Made by a program: the position numbers and the translations under genes
Notes under the pieces: model-generated
Told to the model about the DNA's origin: nothing
The model's input: only the letters and a program-made list of their open reading frames with translations
Databases searched by the model: none
Shown: piece after piece, positions 1 through 5,465 of the stretch
Numbering within the stretch: position 1 is the first letter of the stretch
How the letters are laid out: the number at the start of each line of letters is the position of its first letter
Source of the DNA: JBBDXA01 sp040902585
Lineage (GTDB): Bacteria; Planctomycetota; Phycisphaerae; Phycisphaerales; Phycisphaeraceae
Reading direction: 5' to 3'
DNA length: 10,320 nt
Assembly: GCA_040902585.1 (NCBI GenBank)
Contig: JBBDXA010000264.1
Span: forward strand, 1 to 10,320

Positions 1-34
1 CAAGGGCAAGCGCAGTCCGCGGAGCTTGCCCATG
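1..34. repeat. Hairpin element at left window edge
   Basis: Bases 4-11 (gggcaagc) and 24-31 (gcttgccc) are perfect reverse complements. Pairing extends to 1-11/24-34 with one mismatch, and a 12-nt loop contains tccgcgg. The element lies upstream of the ferredoxin gene and may continue beyond the window. It could be a terminator of an unseen upstream gene or a dispersed palindromic repeat. No second copy of this exact stem is visible here. Confidence 0.5.
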
Positions 35-123
35 CCGCCACGAGGCACACGTCGGATCCTCTAATCAACTGTCACACTCACCGCGCGATCGCCGCGCGCC
101 CGCCTTGCGAAAGGAAGCAACCC

Positions 124-390
124 ATGGCCTACGTCATCACCAGCCTGTGCATCGGCAACAAGCATGCCGCGTGCGTGAAGGTCTGCCCGTGCGACTGCAT
201 TCATCCGACGCCTGATGAAGCCGGCTTCGCCGAGGCCAAGCAGCTCTACATCGACCCTGATCCGTGCATCGACTGCGGCCTGTGCGAGGGGGAGTGCCCG
301 GCCCGCGCGATCTTCCAGGAGGATGATCTGCCCGACGAACACCAGGCGGCGAAGGAGTGGAACGCGGCGCGGGCGGCATTGCAGCGGTAA
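124..390 (+). CDS. Ferredoxin with one 3Fe-4S and one 4Fe-4S site (FdxA-like, 7Fe type)
   Basis: A small soluble electron carrier of 88 residues, predicted to be cytoplasmic. The cysteines are spaced as in Azotobacter ferredoxin I: C9, C17, C21 and C25 at the N-terminus, then C48-x2-C51-x2-C54-x3-C58-P. The position that would complete a classical CxxC at the first site is Asn12, so a 3Fe-4S cluster there (C9, C17, C58) and a 4Fe-4S cluster (C25, C48, C51, C54) is the expected arrangement. This assignment is family-based inference. An additional cysteine, C23, sits between C21 and C25. The C-terminal tail EDDLPDEH is typical of the family. The ATG is preceded by aaggaag at 111-117, a 6-nt spacing. 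The gene stands alone, with no partner oxidoreductase in view, so its redox partner is unknown. Identification as a ferredoxin is secure; the cluster type is probable. Confidence 0.95.
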   Translation: MAYVITSLCIGNKHAACVKVCPCDCIHPTPDEAGFAEAKQLYIDPDPCIDCGLCEGECPARAIFQEDDLPDEHQAAKEWNAARAALQR

Positions 391-449
391 CCCGGTGTGG
401 TGCTGTCGATTGGTGGCAATGAGGCGTGACGGGTTGATGTGCGCCAATA

Positions 450-472
450 GCACCGCCCTGTCGGGACGGTGT
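450..472 (-). repeat. Dispersed hairpin repeat, copy 1 (family a)
   Basis: The left arm caccgccc and the right arm gggacggtg pair into an 8-bp stem with one bulged base and a 4-nt loop. Read on the - strand, it matches the copy at 2896-2922 over 22 bases with only two differences, both in the loop. It lies 60 bases after the ferredoxin stop codon, so it could act as its terminator, but no T-run follows. Confidence 0.7.
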
Positions 473-566
473 TCAGCGCAATCGGCTGCGACCTCCACGA
501 TTTCGATGAATTTGGGCACGTTCATCTGGCCCGCGCCGCCGGCTGTGGTAGATTAGGGCAGGTCAT

Positions 567-600
567 GTCGATCGGTGTGCTTCCGGTTTTAGCGATCGAC
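567..600. promoter_or_regulatory. Perfect 8-bp inverted repeat upstream of the haloperoxidase gene
   Basis: gtcgatcg at 567-574 and cgatcgac at 593-600 are exact reverse complements separated by 18 bases, about 26 bp centre to centre. The right arm ends 32 bases before the ATG at 633. The layout fits an operator for a dimeric regulator or a leader hairpin. Each arm contains the self-complementary cgatcg, so part of the symmetry may be chance. No convincing -35/-10 pair was found nearby. Confidence 0.35.
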
Positions 601-632
601 GTTCGTCCAACCTGCGTGGGGAGAGTGATTCC

Positions 633-2096
633 ATGACACGTGCCAGACTCGGCTTTGCGGTTGTGCTTCTGTCCCTCTCGCTTGCTCCTTCGCCGGCGGC
701 GGCGGTCCCCGGCGGCGACGTCATCATTCAGTGGAATGACACCTACCTGGACCTGACCCGGCTGACGGGCGGCGCGCCGTGTCCCATCTCCCGCGCCGGC
801 CCCATGCTCAACGTCGCCATGTACGACGCGGTCAACTCGATCGACCGCGCCATCGATCTGGCCTCAGCGTATCAGCCTTACCAGCAGAACCTGCCGGGCG
901 TTTCCGCGCTGGCGTCGCGCGAAGCGGCGGCGGCGGCGGCGGCGTACACCGTGCTCTCCAACCTGCACCAGGGCGATGCCCCGGGCCTGGCCCTCATCCA
1001 GGCGCGCTTCGACAGCCAGCTTGCTTCCTTCGCCGACGGACAGGCCAAGACCGACGGCCTGGCGTTCGGCCAGACGGTCGCCAACAGTCTGTTGGCGCTG
1101 CGCGCCAACGACGGCTTCGACGCCGACCCTTCCTATACGCCCGGCACCCACGCCGGCGACTGGCGCGTCACGCCCGACGGGCCCAACATTCCGGCCTTCA
1201 CGCCGCACTGGGGCAACCTTCAGCCGTGGGCGGTTCAGGATGGATCGCAGTTTCGCCCCACCACGCTGACCGACTTCGGCTCGATGGATAACCTGATGCA
1301 CAGCACCGAGTACGCCGAGCAGATCAACGGCGGCCCCGGTGTGCCCGGCGTCAAGGACCTGGGCGAACGCAACAGCCTGACGCGCACCGCCGATGAAACC
1401 GAGGCCGCCTGGTTCTGGGCCAACGATCGCGACGGCACCAGCAAGCCGCCGGGCCAGCTCATCCAGCTCACGCAGATCGTCTCCATGCAGGAAGGTTTGA
1501 GCCTCTCGGAAAACGCCCGACTGTTTGGCCTCGTCGGCCTGGCGCTGGGTGATGCCTGCATCGTCGCGTGGGATTCAAAGTACAACACCGACATCGATCT
1601 GTGGCGCCCCATCGACGCCATCCGTGAAACGCAGGACGACGGCAATCCGCTGACCACGGCTGATCCCAACTGGCTTCCGCTCAACGAGTTCACGCCGCCG
1701 TTCCCCGCTTATGTCTCCGGTCACGCGACCTTCGGCGCGGTGCATGCCTCGATCATGGAGCAGTTCTTCGGCACGGACTTGATGACCTTCACCCTCGGCA
1801 GCGACGAGTTCGCCGTGAATCCGGTTCTGGGCTTCGCGCCGGACCTGACGCGCACCTTTGACAGCTTCTCGCAGGCGGCCTGGGAGAACGCGATGAGCCG
1901 CGTCTGGCTGGGCGTGCATTTCTACTGGGACGCGCTGGATGCGAACATCCTGGGCTACCAGGTGGGCGACTACATCTTCGCGAACTTTCTTCAGCCGGTT
2001 TCCATCCCCGAGCCGGCGACGGCGGCGATGGGCTTGGTCGCCATGCTGACATTTACGCGGCGCGTCGGCAGGCGGGAGCGAAGCCGTTTGGCCTGA
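633..2096 (+). CDS. Secreted vanadium-dependent haloperoxidase (PAP2 superfamily) with PEP-CTERM anchor
   Basis: The 487-residue protein is predicted to be exported and to use vanadate to oxidise halides with H2O2; some relatives are acid phosphatases. A signal peptide covers about residues 1-24, ending PAAA. The vanadate-binding motifs appear in order. K316 and W324-R325-P326 form motif 1. S362-G363-H364 forms motif 2. R423 and H429 form motif 3, with the same six-residue spacing as R490/H496 of the Curvularia chloroperoxidase; H429 would be the vanadate ligand. In motif 1 eight residues separate K316 from R325, against six in the fungal enzyme. The C-terminus has a PEP-CTERM signal: P459-E460-P461, a short hydrophobic stretch (about 463-474), then an Arg-rich tail. 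Such signals are processed by exosortase, which is not encoded here. The start follows a purine-rich ggggagag at 617-624. A lone gene; halide specificity cannot be read from the sequence. Confidence 0.92.
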   Translation: MTRARLGFAVVLLSLSLAPSPAAAVPGGDVIIQWNDTYLDLTRLTGGAPCPISRAGPMLNVAMYDAVNSIDRAIDLASAYQPYQQNLPGVSALASREAAAAAAAYTVLSNLHQGDAPGLALIQARFDSQLASFADGQAKTDGLAFGQTVANSLLALRANDGFDADPSYTPGTHAGDWRVTPDGPNIPAFTPHWGNLQPWAVQDGSQFRPTTLTDFGSMDNLMHSTEYAEQINGGPGVPGVKDLGERNSLTRTADETEAAWFWANDRDGTSKPPGQLIQLTQIVSMQEGLSLSENARLFGLVGLALGDACIVAWDSKYNTDIDLWRPIDAIRETQDDGNPLTTADPNWLPLNEFTPPFPAYVSGHATFGAVHASIMEQFFGTDLMTFTLGSDEFAVNPVLGFAPDLTRTFDSFSQAAWENAMSRVWLGVHFYWDALDANILGYQVGDYIFANFLQPVSIPEPATAAMGLVAMLTFTRRVGRRERSRLA

Positions 2097-2251
2097 GCTG
2101 AACTGCTCGCGCTCCGCCGGGAAACAGTGAATTCTGACCGCTCCCGTTACGCCTTGCCGCTTCGCTCATCGGTTCGGAGAGGACCGTCATGGGTTCCAGC
2201 CGCGCGAGGCCGATCCTGTCATCGAAAGTTTTCGGATCAACCTGTCTGCCG

Positions 2252-2271
2252 CCCCTACAAAAGAGTAGGGG
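2252..2271. promoter_or_regulatory. Perfect 7-bp hairpin in the haloperoxidase/receiver gap
   Basis: cccctac (2252-2258) and gtagggg (2265-2271) are exact reverse complements around the 6-nt loop aaaaga. No T-run follows it on the + strand, so it is not a textbook terminator. It lies 156 bases after the haloperoxidase stop and 210 bases before the receiver start. Its role is unknown: it may be an operator, an RNA structure or a repeat. Confidence 0.45.
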
Positions 2272-2408
2272 AGTTGACCGGGCGTTATCGGTCATTAACC
2301 TGCACTTTCTTACAAGGATTTGCCATCCGCCTCGGGCGAATCCCGGCGAGGTGTTCTCCCTGTTTGCTTCGTCATAACAGGCCCGCGGGTCGATCCGAGT
2401 GAATAATA

Positions 2409-2434
2409 GAACGCCGGCCTCGAGGCCGACGTTC
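2409..2434. repeat. 26-base near-perfect palindrome upstream of the receiver gene
   Basis: The core cggcctcgaggccg (2415-2428) is a perfect 14-bp palindrome. After one mismatched pair (2414/2429) the symmetry resumes as gaacg (2409-2413) with cgttc (2430-2434). As RNA it would form a long stem with almost no loop. It lies 46 bases before the TTG start at 2481. It may be a terminator, an operator or an intergenic repeat. Confidence 0.5.
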
Positions 2435-2480
2435 GGCTGAGAAGGACGACGCCGGCAGTTCCCATTTTTGAAGTTCAACT

Positions 2481-2867
2481 TTGTCACGAATTGTTCTTGT
2501 GCTGATCGTTGATGATGAGCCTTCCCTCGCTGAGTTGGCGGAGGCGTTTGTGCGCGCGGATGGGTACGAAGTGCTCCTGGCCCATGACGGACGCACCGCC
2601 CTGGAACTGGTGTCCCTGCGCCTGCCCCAGGCGGTGCTTCTGGATGTGGGGCTGCCGGACATGTCGGGTATGGACGTGTGCCGGCTGATCAAGAGCAACG
2701 ACGCCTCGAAACACATCCCGGTGATCATGCTCTCGGCCGCGTCCAATCCGCTGGTCGAATCCAACGCCCTGGCGGTAGGGGCGTTCGCCTTCGTCGCCAA
2801 GCCTTACGAACCAGCAGTGCTCATCAGAATCCTTCGCCGGGCGCTGGGCGCCGAACAGGCCGGCTGA
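2481..2867 (+). CDS. Stand-alone CheY-like response regulator receiver protein
   Basis: The 128-residue protein is a single receiver domain with no output domain. The acidic pocket is D11-D12, the phospho-acceptor is D55 (in LLDVGLPDMSG), the switch residue is S85, and the conserved lysine is K107 followed by P108. Residue 104 is Phe, where an aromatic switch residue is expected. It would be phosphorylated by a histidine kinase, perhaps in a phosphorelay or by signalling through protein contact; no kinase lies in the window. The frame has a stop at 2469-2471 and no ATG before the first beta strand, so TTG at 2481 is the most plausible start; GTG at 2499 would remove half of that strand. No clear ribosome binding site precedes the TTG, so the exact start is less certain than the identity. 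The gene is convergent with the monooxygenase gene and is followed by a pair of hairpin repeats. Confidence 0.9.
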   Translation: MSRIVLVLIVDDEPSLAELAEAFVRADGYEVLLAHDGRTALELVSLRLPQAVLLDVGLPDMSGMDVCRLIKSNDASKHIPVIMLSAASNPLVESNALAVGAFAFVAKPYEPAVLIRILRRALGAEQAG

Positions 2868-2895
2868 GTCTCCCGCGGTTGGAACACCGCCCCGT

Positions 2896-2922
2896 GGAGC
2901 ACCGTCCCGGGAGGGCGGTGCC
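2896..2922 (+). repeat. Dispersed hairpin repeat, copy 2 (family a)
   Basis: A 27-nt unit starting ggagcaccg and ending gggcggtgcc. Bases 2899-2907 pair with 2913-2921 (9 bp including one G.T pair) around a 5-nt loop. It lies 29 bases after the receiver stop codon and could terminate transcription from that side, although a T-run is lacking. With the next copy it forms an inverted pair. Bases 2919-2929 (tgccgggatgg) recur at 2952-2962, suggesting a decayed additional copy between them. Confidence 0.75.
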
Positions 2923-2941
2923 GGGATGGCGAATACAAGAA

Positions 2942-2968
2942 GGCACCACCCTGCCGGGATGGTGCTCC
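2942..2968 (-). repeat. Dispersed hairpin repeat, copy 3 (family a)
   Basis: On the - strand this is the same 27-nt unit as copy 2, with three differences. Two of them, at unit positions 9 and 21, change a G-C pair to an A-T pair and so keep the stem. The stem is gcacca plus ccc (2943-2951) with ggg plus tggtgc (2956-2965), with one bulge and a tgcc loop. It ends 20 bases from the stop codon of the monooxygenase gene, so it may be that gene's terminator. Confidence 0.75.
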
Positions 2969-2987
2969 AGCCTTCCCACACGCGTTC

Positions 2988-4421
2988 TCACTCATTCTTA
3001 TTCTCGCGCCGCTCCTGCACCTGTTCGCGAATCGCCTTGAGCGCCTCGCGCCGTTCGTCCGCGTCCAGCACGCCGTTGCCGTTCTTGTCAAACCGGCTGA
3101 TCAACTGCTTCTGCACCATCTCCTTGATCGCTTCCGGATCGCTGGAAAAGCTTTTCGCCATCTTGCCCGCGCTCGCCCCGCGAAGGAGCGCCAGGTCAGT
3201 CATCCGCTCAGGCACCGCGCTCACGAAGAGAATCGCCATTTCATCGGTCGTCTGTTCACCCCAGCGCACGCGCTTGGGCGGGCTGCTCGGGTTGGAAGGA
3301 TTCGCAGTCGAGTTGTCGTAGGTGAACACCATCTCGATCTTCGTGCCCTTGGGCAGATGCAGCGGCTGGTCGTAGAGGTACTGCTCCTGCCAGTCGAAGT
3401 TCCATCGCTTGATGTGAATCATCGGGACGACAGTTCCGTCCGGCTTCGTTGCCCAGGCCTTCATCGTTTTGCCCAAGAGGTGCGCGTGCGGCGTCAGGCC
3501 GATGATCTGGGCATCGATGGGCAGGATGAACTCATCCGTCACGGCGTAATGCTTCTCGCCCGGCGGAATGTCGAGCTGCCGATTCAGCAGCGCGAAACCC
3601 ACGAGCAGTTTCTCAGGCGGCTTCTTCGTGAAGTAGATGCCGATGGTGGATTGTTCCTTTTCGACCTTGCCGGTGGGATGGAAGTGCATCTGCACGACGA
3701 GGTCCGAGCCCTTCTTGATGACGCGGGCGACGCCCTGGGGCAGTTCGGTGGGTTGATTGCCCGGAGCCCAGCCGCCCAGGCCGCCGGTGGGCGTGAAGCC
3801 GGGGCCGCCGAAGGATTTGTAGCCGGGGCCGGGGTCGTTCTTATCGAGTTCGCGAGCCTTGCCCGAGTCGTCGAGAAAGAGCAAGGCGTGATGCGTCACC
3901 CGGCGATTGCCCGGGCGAAACTCGACGGCCCGCACGTATTTATCTTCCGTCAGACCCAGCGGCAGGACGAACGCGCGGTACACATCGCGACCCTCGGCCG
4001 GCACCTCGAACACCTCGCTCATCTTCACCACCAGGTCCGGCTCGCCAAGCTGCCAGCCATCGGTGAACTTCGGCTGCGGCGGCAGATCTTTCGCGTCGCC
4101 TTCGAGCATGCCGCCTTCGACCCACTGCTTGATCAGCGCGATCTGCGCATCAGTCAGGCGGCGCTCGCCGTGGAACTGGCCGTAGCCTTTTTCCGCATGC
4201 CACGGCGGCATGAAGCGATCCTCGGTCACATCCACGATCAGCTTCGCGCGTTTCTTCACGTCTGCGTAGGTGAGCAGCGGAAACGGCGCGATCTCACCGG
4301 CGCGGTGACAGGAGGCGCAGTGATCGAACATGATCGGCGCGATGTCCTTGTTGAACGTCGGCGCGGCGAAGGTGGCAGTGCTGACGGTCAGAGTGAACGC
4401 GATGATGAGAAGGCTGCGCAT
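2988..4421 (-). CDS. Secreted c-type cytochrome / copper type II (PHM-like) monooxygenase with EF hand
   Basis: The 477-residue protein has a signal peptide (about 1-20, ending TFAA). A c-type haem motif follows at C35-A-S-C38-H39, with M71 in FMPPWH as a possible sixth ligand. Next come the two halves of a copper type II ascorbate-dependent monooxygenase (peptidylglycine hydroxylase fold). By comparison with rat PHM, H177-H178 and H246 would hold CuH, and H312, H314 and M395 (in TTDEM) would hold CuM. All six ligands are therefore present. An EF-hand loop runs D445-x-N447-x-N449-G-V-L-D453-x-x-E456 near the C-terminus. The substrate is unknown; the haem domain probably delivers electrons. 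The start chosen is the internal ATG at 4419-4421, which has ggag (complement of 4428-4431) six bases before it and opens a clean signal peptide. The frame remains open to 4496, but that extension is encoded by a repeat. The redoxin lipoprotein gene lies 233 bases upstream. Confidence 0.9.
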   Translation of the reverse strand: MRSLLIIAFTLTVSTATFAAPTFNKDIAPIMFDHCASCHRAGEIAPFPLLTYADVKKRAKLIVDVTEDRFMPPWHAEKGYGQFHGERRLTDAQIALIKQWVEGGMLEGDAKDLPPQPKFTDGWQLGEPDLVVKMSEVFEVPAEGRDVYRAFVLPLGLTEDKYVRAVEFRPGNRRVTHHALLFLDDSGKARELDKNDPGPGYKSFGGPGFTPTGGLGGWAPGNQPTELPQGVARVIKKGSDLVVQMHFHPTGKVEKEQSTIGIYFTKKPPEKLLVGFALLNRQLDIPPGEKHYAVTDEFILPIDAQIIGLTPHAHLLGKTMKAWATKPDGTVVPMIHIKRWNFDWQEQYLYDQPLHLPKGTKIEMVFTYDNSTANPSNPSSPPKRVRWGEQTTDEMAILFVSAVPERMTDLALLRGASAGKMAKSFSSDPEAIKEMVQKQLISRFDKNGNGVLDADERREALKAIREQVQERRENKNE

Positions 4422-4434
4422 GGGAAGCTCCAGT

Positions 4435-4488
4435 CCCCTCTCCCTTCCAGGGAGAGGGTGCCCGAGTCGGCGAGGGCGGGTGAGGGTC
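4435..4488. repeat. Pyrimidine/purine hairpin repeat with G-rich tail (family c)
   Basis: ccctctccct (4436-4445) and agggagaggg (4449-4458) form a perfect 10-bp stem with a 3-nt loop. A G-rich tail follows, ending gggtgagggtc. The architecture (9-10 bp C/T-G/A stem, 3-nt loop, tail ending in agggtc) matches the two copies at 10186-10223 and 10281-10318. It lies in the leader of the monooxygenase gene, three bases from the ribosome binding site complement at 4428-4431, so on the mRNA the stem could influence translation. Confidence 0.65.
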
Positions 4489-4553
4489 CAATCCAACGTA
4501 TTCGGCAGTCAATTTTCATTGGGGGTCTTTGAATAACCTGACGCAATCGTTTT

Positions 4554-4640
4554 ATAGGGAAAGCAGGAAACAAGGAAACAAAGAAAAGAAGGCTGATTAT
4601 CAGTGTTTTTCCTACCTTCCTCTTTTCCTGCTTTCCTAAT
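4554..4640. repeat. Inverted repeat with 8-base periodic arms (family b, copy 1)
   Basis: The arms 4554-4590 and 4604-4640 are imperfect reverse complements, with a perfect 13-bp core (4558-4570 with 4624-4636). The small palindrome ctgattatcag (4593-4603) is at the tip. Both arms have an 8-base rhythm: ggaaagca, ggaaacaa, ggaaacaa, agaaaaga on the left, and cct-initiated 8-mers on the right. The element begins 15 bases after the redoxin stop codon in the - strand direction, so it could serve as that gene's terminator. Confidence 0.7.
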
Positions 4641-4654
4641 AAAGGGAGAGGGAG

Positions 4655-5236
4655 TCACAGCGGTATGTGACACCCGATCGCCTCAGTCCGCGCCACGGGC
4701 ACGGGTCGGCCGCCAAGGATCGCATCGAGGGCATCGCGCAGTTCGGTCTGCGTGACGACTTCGCGCTTGCGCCCGAAGGTTGCATAACGATCATCGATGC
4801 GCCCGCGGTACAGCATGTCCCCCTTCGGCGAGACGACGACTGCCTCGGGCGTCACGGTTGCGCCCGTCGCCTTGGCGAGGGCCTGGTCCCGGTCGAGCAG
4901 GATCGTGTTCGCGTGGCGGTAATCTTTCGCGTGCTGATTCGCTCTGTCAGCGGTGACATCGGGGTCTGCATGTACGAGGTAGACCTTGATGCCGCGCGGT
5001 TCGTAGGCGGCGGTGATGCGGGCGATCTCGGGGGCGTAACCGTTGGCGATCGGGCAGTCCGTGGTGATGAAGATAAAGACGCGGGCCTGTTGCGAGGATG
5101 CGGCCAGCGGCGTGTGTGATTGACCGTCCACATCGCTGACCGTGAGGCTCGCGCTGCCAGCCTGCCCCGCCGCTGGCGGCTTCGCACAGCCCGCCAGCAG
5201 CGCCACAAACATCAATATGAAAACGGTCCGCACCAT
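4655..5236 (-). CDS. Redoxin-like (AhpC/TSA, thioredoxin-fold) lipoprotein
   Basis: The 193-residue protein has a type II signal peptide with lipobox LLAGC, C17 being the lipidated cysteine. The mature part has a thioredoxin-like fold: a beta strand ARVFIFITTD runs into C61-P-I-A-N-x-Y-x-P-E, and T129-P130 fits the cis-proline. There is no CxxC. The only other mature cysteine is C189 in the terminal AIGCHIP motif, so the chemistry is more like a one-cysteine peroxiredoxin or a redox partner than a disulfide reductase. The segment YRGRIDDRYATFGRK and the AIGCHIP end are, as I recall, typical of redoxin domains fused ahead of cytochrome/copper monooxygenase domains in planctomycetes and acidobacteria. 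Here such a protein is the next gene downstream, 233 bases away, which supports a joint role in the periplasm. The ATG at 5234-5236 lacks a clear ribosome binding site; the adjacent GTG is an alternative start. Confidence 0.85.
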   Translation of the reverse strand: MVRTVFILMFVALLAGCAKPPAAGQAGSASLTVSDVDGQSHTPLAASSQQARVFIFITTDCPIANGYAPEIARITAAYEPRGIKVYLVHADPDVTADRANQHAKDYRHANTILLDRDQALAKATGATVTPEAVVVSPKGDMLYRGRIDDRYATFGRKREVVTQTELRDALDAILGGRPVPVARTEAIGCHIPL

Positions 5237-5386
5237 CGCACATCAGCTTACCGCGAAGGCATGGCCACAGTTGCATGCATCACCCAGTGTGCAGCATGTG
5301 AAGTGAATCCCCGACACGCGATACCCCGATACCCCGACGGCTCGCGGACTCGCCATCGGGCTTGGAAACCCGCAACCCAATTAGAA

Positions 5387-5430
5387 CGCGACCCCCGGCG
5401 CAGCCAAGGGGGTCCTCACCGAGGGTCGCG
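5387..5430 (-). terminator. Candidate terminator/alternative hairpins after the LEPR-XLL gene
   Basis: gaccccc (5390-5396) and gggggtc (5408-5414) form a perfect 7-bp stem with an 11-nt loop. In addition, cgcgaccc (5387-5394) is perfectly complementary to gggtcgcg (5423-5430). The two pairings share bases 5390-5394, so they exclude one another. The region starts 35 bases past the stop of the - strand gene at 5466. The hairpin is followed by gcgttctaatt on that strand, a poor T-run. Simple termination is the likeliest role. Confidence 0.5.
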
Positions 5431-5465
5431 CGGCTCGCGGCCGGGGATCGCACAGGAAATCCGTG

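Larger units (their letters stand above)
2097..2480. other. Intergenic stretch of 384 bases with two strong palindromes
   Basis: This gap separates the haloperoxidase from the receiver gene. It holds the hairpin at 2252-2271, the palindrome at 2409-2434 and a weaker cctcg/cgagg stem near 2331-2352. A TTGACC at 2274-2279 resembles a -35 box, but no good -10 box follows at the right distance. A 62-codon frame from ATG 2189 has a Shine-Dalgarno-like ggagagga before it, but its product looks like nothing known. I see no convincing gene. Confidence 0.6.

Noticed and set aside
2189..2377. 62-codon + frame with a Shine-Dalgarno-like ggagagga before its ATG
   Set aside because: The product has no recognisable motif or domain, and the frame runs through the perfect hairpin at 2252-2271. 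A chance frame in GC-rich intergenic DNA is more likely.
2053..2487. 144-codon - strand frame across the haloperoxidase/receiver gap
   Set aside because: It overlaps the ends of two well-supported genes, and its product has no domain.
3357..4532. 391-codon open frame on the + strand opposite the monooxygenase gene
   Set aside because: It is the antisense shadow of a gene with clear catalytic motifs. The product is an Arg/His/Leu-rich string without domains.
5321..5336. Tandem 8-mer ataccccg x2
   Set aside because: Two copies only; too short to call a repeat array.
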